Shown here: in pieces, positions 46,498 through 57,689 of the stretch | Numbering within the stretch: position 1 is the first letter of the stretch | Layout: each line of letters starts with the position of its first letter | Source of the DNA: Haematococcus lacustris | Taxonomy: Eukaryota > Chlorophyta > Chlorophyceae > Chlamydomonadales > Haematococcaceae | DNA length: 64,000 nt | Reading direction: 5' to 3' | NCBI GenBank assembly: GCA_030144725.1 | Contig: JASKMD010000030.1 | Coordinates: forward strand, 6,823,210-6,887,209 | Program-made: the position numbers and the translations under genes | The notes under the pieces: generated by a model | Seen by the model: the letters and a program-made list of their open reading frames with translations, nothing else | Database searches by the model: none | What the model was told of the DNA's origin: nothing

Positions 46498-46870
46498 CTT
46501 CATTGCCTGATCATGGCTGTTCATGGTGTCATGCTAGGCTATCGCTTTGCGCCGCACGTGACATGTTCTGGATGCTGGACACCGCTGGCTGCTGGTGCAC
46601 ATGCGTGTGTATGATGCATGCATGTCGTGCTGCATGTCGTGCTGGTTGTGCCATGCTCGGTCAATGAGCTGTTGACACGCATGGTTGCTTGCTGTTGCAT
46701 GCAAGCTTGCCACACATGGTGCATGCATGAAGTTACATGCACATGAAGCACACATGGGTGTGTGGGTGCTAGGCTTGTGCAAGGCCACGGTGTATTCCGT
46801 CGGCTGTGTCCAGCGGCTGACATGATGTCAGACCGCGAGTCGCCAAGGGTGCGGCGGAGAGGGGAAGCTG

Positions 46871-47064
46871 CCTTGTAGGAGGGGAGGAATGTAACAGTTG
46901 TACGGCGCATGCAAGTGTGATGCTAGCCATAAGGTACTCTGAACCCTGTAAAGGGAACAGTGGGTTCACAGCCCAACGAGCTACCCCGCTCTAAGCTCGT
47001 GGTACATGGCATCTAGGCGAGGTCAACCTGTGGGGTGCGTGGTTGACAACTCCCGCACGTTACA
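46871..47064. mobile_element. Possible polypurine tract plus solo LTR remnant
   Basis: A purine tract (AGGAGGGGAGGAA) directly precedes TGTAACAG. The segment ends GCACGTTACA, giving a 177-base unit with TGTAAC...GTTACA ends, similar to the start of the chromovirus LTR. No target-site duplication or coding sequence is seen. Confidence 0.3.
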
Positions 47065-47090
47065 GCGGGGCGGGAGTTGGAGCCTCGGCT

Positions 47091-47135
47091 ACAGTACTGG
47101 AAGTGCCTACAGAAGGCACCAAAAGTACTGTAGGT
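47091..47135. other. Hairpin-forming inverted repeat
   Basis: TACAGTACT and AGTACTGTA pair perfectly, with TGCCT and AGGCA pairing inside. Function is unknown. Confidence 0.5.
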
Positions 47136-47529
47136 CAGATTAGACAAGCTCGCTTGTAAATAGGGTACCATGCTGTTCTCCACATCCAAACCACCATTTG
47201 CTACCGCGATTGCACCGCTGGCTTCTGCGTGCTATAATAGTGAGAGGCGTCGAAGCGTAGACCCGGAGGCTCAATATGGGTATTTGTGCCTAAAGTTGTG
47301 TCCACGCAATAAGGTCGCTGTAGGGAGCTACATACATACGTATAAGGTCTAAGGCCGAGGCCCGTCTCTATCCACTCCTACAATTTAGTCCCTGCATTTC
47401 TCCTTGCGCTTTTGCCGACCTTGTCCAAATGGGCTGAAACTTGGCACGTTGGTAGCTTGTGATGTAAGGAATCCATCCCAAAAAGAATTAGGTCAAACAA
47501 ATCAAAGACAGAGGCTCGGCGGCCCGTGG

Positions 47530-48235
47530 CGTTCACGCAGGGACGGATGCAGGGATGGAGGGGGGGTGCAGGGACGAGTGCAGGGATGGAAGTGGGGGTG
47601 CAGGGACGAATGCATGGATGACTTGGGGGTGCAGGGACAAATGCAGGGATGGAGGGGGGGGTGCAGGGACGAACGCATGGATGACTTGGGGGTGCAGGGA
47701 CAAATGCAGGGATGGAAGTGGGGACGCAGGGACGGATGCAGGGATGACTTGGGGGTGCAGGGACAAATGCAGGGATCGAAGTGGGGACGCAGGGACGAGT
47801 GCAGGGATGACTTGGGGGCGCAGGGACAAATGCAGGGATGGATGTGAGGACGCAGGGACGGATGCAGGGATGGATTAGGGACGCAGGGACGAATGCAGGG
47901 ACGATTGCAGGGACGGATGCAGGGACGAGTGCAGGGACGGATGCAGGGACGGATGCAGGGATCAGTGCAGGGACTAGTGCAGGAATGGAAGTGGGGGTGG
48001 AGGGACGGATGCAGGGATGACTTGGGTGTGCAGGGACGAATGCAGGGATGGAGGGGGGGGTGCAGGGACGAACGCAGGGATGGATGTAAGGGTGCAGGGA
48101 CGGATGCAGGGATGCTGTTGGGGTGCAGGGTCGAATGCAGGGACGGATGCAGGTCCGAGTCCAGGGAAAACGGGCGCAGGGACGAGTGCAGGGCTGAGTG
48201 CAGGGCCGAATGCAGGTACGAGTGAAGGGACGAGT
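47530..48235. repeat. Degenerate GCAGGGACGAAT-type minisatellite
   Basis: Units of about 11-12 bases (GCAGGGACGAAT, GCAGGGATGGA) are arranged in 60-70-base higher blocks separated by GACTTGGGGGT. Open frames through it (Cys-Pro-His-Ser rich or Arg-Asp-Gly rich) are repeat artefacts. Confidence 0.9.
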
Positions 48236-48510
48236 GAAGAAGAAGAAGAAGACTACTCCGGTAAAAACCGGCGTGCATTCAGGGAGGAGCTTCCGCCTGG
48301 GGCGCGGCCTGCTCCCACCTCCAAAAGTTGGACATAGGCTGGACATGTCCCCACCAAGCTGCCCTAGCTGTAGCCACAGGCCAAAGCTAGCAGCCAAGGC
48401 AAACAAAGAGGCATGAGAGGAGCAAAGACCAATGCACTCGGCAACTGGACCTATCTCTTCTCCTCGTTGACGAGAGCAGTTCCCGCCTTGTCCGTCGGAT
48501 GTCGCACTAA

Positions 48511-48548
48511 AAGCTGAAGTTCAGGCTCCAAAAGTCCAAACTTCAGCT
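48511..48548. other. Perfect 10-bp inverted repeat
   Basis: AGCTGAAGTT and AACTTCAGCT flank an 18-base loop. Confidence 0.5.
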
Positions 48549-48835
48549 GTCAGCCAACGTCCCGCGTTGAGGTAGCCCTGCTCCCTCCTTGACGACGCCA
48601 GCAACTCCACAACAGCTCGATGACCCGCAACGGTCGTGTGCGGCACCCGGACCTCATTTGTATTCCGCTGGACAAAGCGGTGCCCGTTCAAGCCTGGGAA
48701 GGCTGTCCCGTTGCATCCCAATTTATATACCGCTGGGTGCGGTGGTGAGGTAGCTTAGCCAATCCGTGCGACCGAAGTCAACGCGGATTGTTACCAGGGC
48801 CACCGCGTGGAGGTGCCTCACCGCCAGCCCAGCCG

Positions 48836-49045
48836 AATGCAGGGACGAGTGTAGGGACGAGTGCAGGGATGACGGGCGCAGGGACGAGTGCAGGGACGGA
48901 TGCAGGGACGAGTGCAGGGACGACGGGTGCAGGGACGGATGCAGGGACGAATGCAGGGACGAGTGCAGGGACGGATGCAGGGACGAATGCAAGGACGAGT
49001 GCTGGGACGGATGCAAGGACGAGTGCAGGGACGAGTGCAGGGACC
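48836..49045. repeat. Second block of the GCAGGGACGAAT minisatellite
   Basis: The same 12-base units as at 47.5-48.2 kb reappear after about 600 bases of unrelated sequence. The two blocks may have been one array split by an insertion. Confidence 0.9.
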
Positions 49046-49143
49046 TTCCATCACATGTCACCTTTGCGTATCCCTAACACTTGCATACTCAGTGTAACCC
49101 AACCATCTCAATCATGGTCATGAAGTCTCACATGTAGTCCATG

Positions 49144-51925
49144 TCAATCCTGTCGACCTCTCTTACTGCTCCCACCCCTGCTACCACCACGGGCTGGCTT
49201 TCGCTTGGTCTTGTCACCCTTGCCTGGCTCATCCTCCTGCTCTTCTGGCTTTGCCGGTGGCCAGCTTACTCCTGCTGCCTCATACCATTGCTGCTCCAAC
49301 TGCTTCAGACCTGTCTCTGAGAAGTCTGGGACTTCAAGCCAATTTGCCACCCACATGGCGTCCTCTTTTTTCTAAGCTGGGGGCTTGTATGGGGCTCTAG
49401 GCACGTGTGTGCCACCTCCTGCTTCCCCTTGCCATGCCGGCACGTTGGGGGTGCTGCCGGGCCTGGGCTCTTTGGTGGGCTGGCACAGGCTGTCAAAGAG
49501 GTGGCCAAACTCAGCTATGTAGTAGGTGGTGTCCGACACAAAGCTACAGGAGGCGTAGAAGTGCACCCGCACTGAACCTGTCCCCACCCTGCCCTCATCA
49601 CCAGCATGGATTGTGTACCCACGCATCCCCAGCACCTGACCTGGCTACAAGGTCACACGCACCACCTCCTGGGCTGTCATCCTCTTCAGGTACTCCTCAA
49701 GAGCAGCCTGGCACTCAGGGCTCTTGCCCGGACCGTTCCAGAAATGCTCCACCACCTGGACCCACTTGTGGCTGCGGGGGATGAGGAGGATGCTGACCCG
49801 CTGCATGGCCATGATGAGCACCATGCCATCACGCCCTGGAATGAAACGCCAACGGCTGGTGGGCTGCTTCTACTTAGGGGATGGCTGCCGGCTGGGGGAT
49901 TGCTGCCGGCTTGGGGATTGCTGCCGCCTTGGGGATGGCTGTCGCTTGGGGGATGGCTGCTGGTTGGGACCTGCACCTGCACCTGCTGCCGGGCTGCTGC
50001 ATGCTGCTAAGGAGGGGGCTTCTGGCTGGGGTGCGTCTGTCAAGGGGGGTTGGGGTGGGAACAGGGCTGCTTGTCTCGCCTCCTCCTCATCAGATCACAT
50101 AGGCCGCACATCCACATGCAGTGCCTGAGCTGGTACCAAGCCGGTAGCCCCTTTGGGTTTGCCGTCTACCAGCATTTTGTACGGGTCGTTGCACAGGATG
50201 GTGCCACCACGGAGGGGGGAGGTGACCAGCTGGTTGGCCCTGGCCTGGAGGCGCTTCAAGCACGCCTGAGCCCACACCTTGGCAGCCAGGTGGCGTGCCT
50301 GGATGGTGGCATCCAGTTGCTGGAACGTCTGCACCGCCTCCTCGGTCAGCATCCCCGCCATGGACACCTCGTCAGCCAGGCTGCCATCATGCTGAGGGCT
50401 GGTGAAGAGCAGCTGTTTGCGCTGCCCTGTTCCATACTCAGTCACCACCTCCTGCAAGCAAGCAACACACCAGAACCATTTGCCTTGTTAAGATGGTGTA
50501 TGTGCGCATGCCAATGATGTGACATGTAAGTTTTGGGGACTCAGCTGAGTCTTGTAAGGCAAGAGTTAGGTAGGGATAGGGACAGGGACAGGGACAGGGT
50601 TAGGGATAGGGTTAGGGTTAGGGTTAGGTTTTGGGTTAGGGTTAGGGTTAGGGTTAGGGTTAGGGTGGGTTAGGTTAGGGTTAGGGTTACGGTTAGGGTT
50701 AAACAGAAGGGTTCAAAATCTGCACCTGAGCTCAACCGGACGGGTTAACTATCCTTTAAAGCAGTTGTTCTCACCGTCGTGCCCTTCTCCTCTCCCGGTA
50801 CAATCTGCAACGTCCTATCGGGGTTGAGAGCGCTCTCCTTGAAGATGATGCGAGCGTAGTGCATGGCCAGCGTCAAAAGGGCCCAGATCTCCTTGGTAAT
50901 AGGCATGATGTTATTTCCAACCATCGTCACTGCATAGCCCTCCTCCTCGACCTCAGCCTTGAACTCCTCCTCCTCTCCAAGCTGGAACACCCTGCAGATA
51001 GCCTCCCTGAAGCGAGGCCCCCTCCATGACATGGTGCCCTTGCCCTTCTTCTGAGGTGGCAGTTCACCCTGCATAAAATCCACAAGGCCAATGATGGTGC
51101 CGTTATAACTACACAACTCGCATGTAGGGTGTGCAAGGCATAGGTGACTTGCAGGCATGTAAGTCATGGAAGTTTCGGCGTGATGCCTGTTATGCAATGC
51201 AAGTATATGACAAGGTAGCATGCTGCTTTGGCTCCACTGTCGAACCTGGTCGGCCGTCGCCTTGTCCTGCTGCTTGTGCATCTTAAGGTCAAACAGTCCC
51301 TCCAGAATGGCCTCCAGCCTCTCTATCGTGGCCTGCATGGCGTCCAGCTTACGCAGCTTAGGAAGCAAAGCCTCCAGCTTGGCGATACGCTCCTCAAGGG
51401 CCTGCATTCACGTCATTGGCTATCGTCATTATCAAGACGGTACCTACCATCAACATGTAATGATGCCCCACATGCTGAGATGACTCACAGCTTGGCTTTT
51501 CGAGTCTCTTTCTGCTGCCGTCCTCTTCTTCTCTCCTCCCACTTGACTGGTTCCCTACAATCACACAATCAATGCACATTCTGTGTTGTAAGTTTGACAC
51601 CCATGATGATTAGCATGCTCCTTGCACCATCCCGTACAACTAGCTAGATGTACCACACATCATGAACGTCTTTATCTGATGTACATCACATACGGACATC
51701 ATGCACCCACTCACAATCACAAACATAGGCATGCGGATTAGCTCATCAGGCTTAAATGAGTAGGTGCCCATTATCCATGGTTATGCAGATATGTGCGGTC
51801 CTCCATACACATACTTAAACCAACCTCTTCATCACTGTCACCGATAGTCAGGTCCAAGTGTCCCTGCTTTGATGCTGGCGCGGTCGGCTGTGCCTCCTCG
51901 CCTCCCTTCGCCACCCGGCCTGCCT
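49144..51925 (-). pseudogene. Coiled-coil protein gene with four in-frame stops
   Basis: Exons run 3'-ward from about 51925: AGRVAKGGEEAQPTAP (ending GDSDEE), a coiled-coil exon at about 51240-51405 (ALEERIAKLEALLPKLRKL), then 51064-50773 (WRGPRFREAICRVFQL, ending at a GTGAGA donor). The last exon starts at 50454 (EVVTEYGTGQRKQ). Its frame reads sensibly to 49144, with an acidic SDEEEARQ stretch, an SP/R-rich tract (QPSPKRQPSPRRQQSPSRQ), then FIPGRDGMVLIMAMQRVSIL and MWVANWLEVPDFSETGLKQL, and a basic tail. Stops interrupt it at 50095-50097 (TGA), 49870-49872, 49645-49647 and 49372-49374 (all TAG), with no frameshift. I do not recognise the family. The intron at 50466-50772 contains TTAGGG repeats. 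Confidence 0.55.
50575..50705. repeat. Interstitial TTAGGG telomere-type tract
   Basis: GGGACA and GGGATA units grade into some 15 copies of TTAGGG with small variants. The tract lies inside the 50466-50772 intron, C-rich on the sense strand. Confidence 0.9.
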
Positions 51926-52518
51926 GCAGTTATATATGAATGCAGATCATGGTTCAGTGTCATGCGCTCAACTGCGTGTGAGGTGAAGGCACGGTGCTTG
52001 AAGCCTTATGCATGCACGATGCGCACGATGAGCATGGTGTGCATGATGCATGTGGTAAGTAAAGGGCAAATGCCATAACTCCTCATCCTCCCGTCGTCTT
52101 TATGCATATCTGAGGTGTATGCAAAATACAGGATCAAATAATTCTTCATAAGTATATCAAGGCTACAAAGTGCGAACAGCTTACTCCGCGTGCTCCACAA
52201 GTGTACCGCAAGTCGCGAGTGTGCTAGTTGCATGTAAGGCTTGCACGTCGATACCTGCAAGTCGCAAGTAATCGAAAAAGCTCGCATACGCAACTATTGC
52301 AACCCCAACGCGGCAAATGCAACAATGCGCGGTAGCTCAGCGGACATGTTGCCAAGCTGGCATGTATACTTATAATTGCCAGCCTGGCATGTTGACTACA
52401 AGCTTCGGGCTTTGGGCAGGCCGCGCTCACTGCGGATAGACAAATAGACCGCTTTGTCGTTGCTGCTAAGCCACTTCGTCGTTTAGAACTTCAGATATTT
52501 GACCAAACGTTGACTTCG

Positions 52519-52606
52519 CTTTTGTATAATTGACGGGCCGCGGGGAGCACTTTTGTATATTTGACGGGCCGCGGGGAGCACTTTTGTATAATTGACGGGC
52601 CGCGGA
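52519..52606. repeat. Three tandem copies of a 30-31-bp unit
   Basis: TTTTGTATAATTGACGGGCC followed by GCGGGGAGCAC repeats three times, at the edge of the foldback element to its right. Confidence 0.85.
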
Positions 52607-52617
52607 CCTCAGATATA

Positions 52618-52778
52618 CCAGATAATCGCCTCTATCTCGCACATTACGCGAATCTAATGGACTCGTCCTCGTTTCCGCGGCCATACACACCTCGGCTGCG
52701 CCTCGGTGTGTATGTCCGCATCGCCTCGGACTCGTCCATTATTTTCGCATAATGTACTCGGCCCGCCGATTATCCATT
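52618..52778. mobile_element. Foldback inverted-repeat element
   Basis: Left arm motifs GATAATCG, CATTACGCGAA, TAATGGACTCGTCC and CATACACACC recur as inverted copies on the right, around a short CG-rich loop near 52693-52706. The arms are roughly 75 bases. There is no coding capacity. Confidence 0.6.
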
Positions 52779-52855
52779 ACATATCTGTTAGTCAACACCT
52801 TGTTCTCCTCTGCAGCGGCGACCTTCCATTCGTCACTAATGTTAACCTACGATCA

Positions 52856-55822
52856 TCATTCACAAATGAAGTTTCCTGCATGTGCATGTTGTGTTGCAAT
52901 CTTGGAATTGCTAGCTATGGGACCTATACTCACAATTCCTGACCACCCCTCACAACGTTGCACCGCGTCCTTCCAACACATGCGCCCCTCAATCATGCCT
53001 TTCTCAATGTTGTTGCCAAAGTCAATCTTGGTAATGAGGTGACTGCAGCGCATGCAAAAGGTTAGGTCACCTTACTAGCCATGTGATGTATACGCCAGGC
53101 AGTGCCATTGCATGGTATATTCCTTCACACCTTGTAAGCGCGGACTCACCTTGTGCGCTGCTCGGTTATGTAGTCAATGTGCACCAGCATGCGGTCGCCA
53201 CAACTCCAGCCATCTCCCTGTGGTAGGCAAACACCTCTCTGCGACTGCCACTTCCCATCCCTGACATTCTTCTTGAGGAAAGTCTCCAGCTTCCTCCACA
53301 GGGTTAGGGGGATGGTTCCGGGCTGCATGCATGCAGAAGAATGTGGCATTGATCACATTCATAACACTGCAAAACCCCTTTATGTTCAACTCACCCCAAT
53401 GGGGTCATAGTACACGACCATCTTCAAATCCACGTAGACAGCTGCCACTGTCCAATGGTTGTTGGTGGGGTTGAAGGGGATGAGGGTCACGCTTGCATCG
53501 CCTAGCTGGGACATGCCCAACTTCTTCAGAATGTGGCCATCCTTTTCGTATTGGTCCATTGCCTGGTCCGCCTGCTCCTCATTCTCTCGGATTCCCAATC
53601 CCATATGGCTCTGGAGGATCAAGAACCTTCGCTCTTCCTTGTTGAAGCGAACAGCCTGTAATGGCATATCACCATGCACGGTACCTCTCATCCTCTGTCA
53701 ACACCGCATTCATTCATCGTGCACACACTCTTATTCCTTGCTTCTGGCATGTCAATCTATGGTGTTTACTCCACTCACTTGGATCAGCTCCATGGCCACG
53801 TCTAGTGCATTGCCATTGATACTCTTCGGCTCATATGTGGTTGGGTCAAAGAACCTTGAGTCTTGGACATGGTATGGGGGAACGCCCTGCAATAGCATCC
53901 AAACAGTCAGAACTAAAACAAGTGTATGTGCTTGTGTAATTGCTGTCAATCCCAAACCCATGCTCCCATGCTCCCATGCTCCTACCTCCACCACCTTTCT
54001 TGCGCCTGCGCTAGGCGTTGCACCGCCCTTGGGGGCACCTGCAACCATACCAATTCCTATCCACATGAACAGCAAGCGTGAGAGACTACGCAGGCCTAAG
54101 CCATCATACTACTAAAACCGACATGCAGTGACTTTCCTAGACTATACCTGGGTTGGACTGAAGGACGGCCGGGGTAAGGGTTGGGTGGGCTGGGGGGCAG
54201 GCGGTGGCAAGGGGAGTGACGGATGATGAGGGTGGGCGGTTGGATGAGGTCTTGGCCAGGGAGAGGGCTGGGGAAGGCACTGTGGAAGGGGCTGGGGCAG
54301 GGGCTGGGGTAGGAGCACAGGCAAACAGGCCAGGCGCAGTTGTAATAGCTGGGGCCATGCGAGGGGTGGGGGTGCGAGTGGGCGCCACCGCCTTGGTTTG
54401 GGTAGGGGCTGGTGGGGGTGGGGGGCAGGTGGGGGCAAGGGGGGGCACGCGTGGTGTGGCTGGGCGGTGGGATGAGGTCTTTGACAGGGAAAGGGTTGGG
54501 GGAGGGGCTTTGGGAGGGGCTGTGGCAAGGGCTGGGGTAGAAGCAGAGGCAGGCAGGCTAGGGGCAGGCGTAGCTGATGGGGCCATGCGAGGGGGGAGGG
54601 TGGGAGTGGGCGCCACCGCCTTGGATGCAGCAGCCGGTGACCCTGTGAATACGATGCAAGCAAAGGTGGTGTGATGCATGTTGGGTGGCCTGATAGCAAG
54701 AATTGTGCATGCAGCACACAATAACATATACCTAGTAAAGCGTTCTTGTACTTTGCTGGGTAGGTCCCCTCTGCCTGCTGCGCATTAACCACAGTCACCG
54801 CAGGTGGGGGGGTGACCTGCATTACACCAGTAGTGCAATTGTTGATGACTAGATCAGGCTAAGGTTGCCTTCATGCCCTGTCAACTCACCCCTGTGTTTG
54901 ACACAGTGGGTGTCTGGGATGTGAGTGGGGGGGTGCGTGTCCGCCGCAAAGACGCTTGCACATAGGGGTACACAATGAGTAATCACATCCATGCCAAGTG
55001 TGCACCCCTCACCCCCTGCTCACCTGACTCGCCTTGGGTGACCGTTGCGCCTTGACCTTGAGGGCATTTCCACTGAGCAAGCTGACATGCACACACTTCA
55101 CTGCCTTCACCGTCTTCTTCAGCTCAGGTGTGAGCTGGATGGGGGCCTCTGCACTCACAATCGCAATCAAGACGGACATGTTGTGAGCCTCCTAGGGTAC
55201 TCATGCGTGCCTAGCTAGCACCTACTTGACGCCTCATACACATGGTACAGCTCTGCGAGGCATTCCATGCCTTGTGGCACTTCACTACCTCCCTCTTTCC
55301 CCACGGCTGACAGGCCGGGGAAGTTGTGGGTGGCCACCACGTAGGAAGCGACCCACGTGTCCTGATCCTGCTTGCTCATGCTGTCGAACTGGATGCGTGC
55401 CCTTTCAACAATCCTTTGCATGCACGCATCCAACATGTATGCATGCATGTGGCTGACCCTATCAGACTGTGGCATTGTCTTGAAGCTGGCGCACTCACTT
55501 GAGCACTTCTGTTTCCATCACTGGCATTGTTGGAGGGTTGGGGCTGTTGGCCAGGTCAATGCCCGTTATCATGTCACCAATGATGAGCTTGACGCGTGGC
55601 TCATCCAACTTAGCATCCTGCATTCCACAATGCAAGATGGGTCCCTTATGCATTAGCCCATACACCTATGCAGTATGTAATATGAGTTACCCTCAGGTCG
55701 ACCACCACCTGCAGGATTGACGCCGCCAAGGTGGTTAAGTTGACCGTTTCCCCAGCTGCATTCGTCCCCATCAAGTCGCCCGTTGTGAACACAGCCGGGT
55801 TAGGGTTAGGGTTAGACGACAT
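52856..55822 (-). CDS. Ulp1/SENP-like (C48) cysteine protease, multi-exon
   Basis: The gene starts at ATG 55820-55822 (MSSNPNPNPAVFTTGDLMG) and ends at TGA 52856-52858. Intermediate exons include 55500-55615 (KLIIGDMITGIDLANSPNP), 55215-55420 (FDSMSKQDQDTWVASYVVAT), about 55025-55150, and a Pro/Ala/Thr-rich linker at about 54150-54640. The catalytic region spans 53779-53886, 53395-53655, 53150-53322 and 52856-53042, which join in phase. The C48 residues are visible: His in NNHWTVAAVY (53455-53457), Asp in YYDPIG (53404-53406), Gln and Cys in LPQGDGWSCGDRM (53218-53220 and 53200-53202). Such enzymes cleave SUMO-like modifiers; many plant and algal copies are carried by transposons. TTACA (TGTAA on the minus strand) at 52776-52780 is a plausible poly(A) signal. 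The substrate is unknown. Confidence 0.75.
55798..55816 (-). repeat. Telomere-like repeats inside coding sequence
   Basis: Three TTAGGG units lie in the first exon of the Ulp1-like gene and encode Asn-Pro-Asn-Pro-Asn-Pro just after the start Met-Ser-Ser. Confidence 0.85.
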
Positions 55823-56189
55823 TTGTTGATGATGATAGAACTGGTCAGCGATTAGTGGTTTTAGGTGCAGCTGTGTAACCTGAACGCAGACTTGTCTTCG
55901 GCGATGCTCATGCAAGTCGTGTTCAAAGTAAAGTTATTGCTTGCACGTTCCCTCCGTTAACGTAGACTTGTTACCTGAATCTGACCTTTAAACACACCGT
56001 GAAGCCCTGCCTGGAAGGGGAATGGGTAGCGTTAACTATGAAGCTACACGATTTGCAACATCGAACAGAGCTCTTGGTTCCCCAACCCATACTCCTCAAA
56101 TGCGAATGAAGTCAATGTGAAGCCCAGCCTTTAATGAGCACGGTGGGCGTCAATATTGAGCTACATGACTTGCAACACGGAATTCATGC

Positions 56190-57380
56190 ATGTGCAAGCG
56201 CCCGCAAGCGATCCTGTGGACGGAGGCGGTACACACCTCAGCACGGCGTTTGACAATGCAGCGCTCAGTGATGGGGCATAACTGGGCCGAGCCTGTCGTT
56301 GTTACAAGCGACGGCGATTTTGTACGGCCCGGTCAGGGTAGCGAGTCCAGTCCAATCATTGAAGAGTTCCGTGAGACGTGCCTGACGACTTGCGACTTCT
56401 TGGTTCTTAGCATCGACTCCGAAACCATCTACACGCATCTATCACCTCGCCACTTGGCGGCTCTGCGTGGACGTCGGCAGCGTCTATTGCTAATGCTGAC
56501 CCTAGAGCAGCGTCTTGGTCCATACATGACGAGGTGCAGAGTGGAGGGGGTGCTTGGGTTCCTGGGCTACTGTGAAGCTGTTCAGATCGTGGAGATCAGA
56601 CTCATCATGGACGAGTACACGGATGAGGAGCCCACCTATGAGCAGCTGCCAGTGGGGGCCTGGTTGGCGGAGAGGCTGATGTCCAACTTCCCCAACTGCC
56701 ATGTGTTGGGTATCAGGCCTTTCCAAATGCGGCACTCAGAGCTGGAGGAACTCCTCAGCCACCATCTGGTTGTGGGGCGCATCAAACATCTGGACATCCA
56801 GACTGCCATCCTGACTGGCAGGGAAAGGGATGTTCCTTATGAGTGGGTGGAGCCACCTTTGGGGCTGACAACCATGCAAGCCAACTACCTGGGGCCTCTC
56901 CCCATCTCCCTCCGTGACCGCACCTGCAACCTTGTGAAGCTGAGCGTCACAGAGATGTACCTAACAGACGTGGGCAACCTACCACAGTCAGTCACAACCC
57001 TACTAATATCTGACCTCAACGTCCCCCTACCAGAGCTGAATATGGCGGCCTTGACCAGAGGTGTGGCAGACCTCAGCTCAGGCCGGTTTGGGCGTCAGGA
57101 TGTTGGGTTGCTGGCCATGGCCATCACGAGCAAGGAAGGATGTGCACAAGTAGCAGCCCTGAAGCCCCTGGTGGGACGGTTTAGGGAGGCCCTGGTGGAG
57201 GTGGGGGAGCCAGAACAGGTGGTGCAGCCGAATGTGGTTGATGCTGTGATTCCAATTTTGAAAGGGTGTGCTGGGGTCGAGTTCAGGAATGCCATGCGCA
57301 CGCTGTATTCATGGCACGAGTGGGCAGTGAAGAATGCCATGGCTCCGGGTGCGTCGTTGAGCGTACGTTATGCGCACTAA
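56190..57380 (+). CDS. Leucine-rich-repeat-like protein, paralogue 1
   Basis: A single open frame of 396 residues from ATG 56190 to TAA 57378-57380; an internal Met (MQRSVMGHNW) is an alternative start. Segments such as LVKLSVTEMYLTDVGNLPQS, TLLISDLNVPLPELNM and HLDIQTAILTG have the spaced hydrophobic pattern of leucine-rich repeats, giving a likely binding surface. No signal peptide or enzymatic motif is visible. TGTAA at 57473-57477 fits a poly(A) signal. It lies in tandem with a paralogue at 57.7-58.8 kb and opposite in strand to the genes on either side. I do not recognise a named family. Confidence 0.65.
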   Translation: MCKRPQAILWTEAVHTSARRLTMQRSVMGHNWAEPVVVTSDGDFVRPGQGSESSPIIEEFRETCLTTCDFLVLSIDSETIYTHLSPRHLAALRGRRQRLLLMLTLEQRLGPYMTRCRVEGVLGFLGYCEAVQIVEIRLIMDEYTDEEPTYEQLPVGAWLAERLMSNFPNCHVLGIRPFQMRHSELEELLSHHLVVGRIKHLDIQTAILTGRERDVPYEWVEPPLGLTTMQANYLGPLPISLRDRTCNLVKLSVTEMYLTDVGNLPQSVTTLLISDLNVPLPELNMAALTRGVADLSSGRFGRQDVGLLAMAITSKEGCAQVAALKPLVGRFREALVEVGEPEQVVQPNVVDAVIPILKGCAGVEFRNAMRTLYSWHEWAVKNAMAPGASLSVRYAH

Positions 57381-57689
57381 CATGATGCCACCATGCTGCT
57401 TAGTCCTGGGTTTCAGTGACAAGGTGTGGGCTTGCATGGACAGCACGGACTCCAAGGATGAGTGGTCATGGATGTAAACATTGAATGATGTTATATCTTG
57501 AGCACCATTGCCTCCAAGGTTCCCTACAACGATTGCATGCCCTATCTCTGCGATGGAGCCATAATATGACGTGCATTGACATCTCCATCATATCCATTGT
57601 GTGTGCAAGTGCATGGTGCAAACCTTGCGGTCAGCCTGCAGTACAAGCACGATGGCCCTCACGTCGCGGCGCCCAAACCCGTCAGACTG

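Noticed and set aside
46009..46510. Met-Ala-Gly repeat protein
   Set aside because: Explained by the 9-bp CATGGCTGG minisatellite.
47091..47135. tRNA gene
   Set aside because: The inverted repeat forms a single hairpin; there is no cloverleaf and no A or B box.
47378..49061. Cys-Pro-His-rich secreted protein on the minus strand
   Set aside because: The frame is a translation of the GCAGGGACGAAT minisatellite and lacks exon borders or unique domains.
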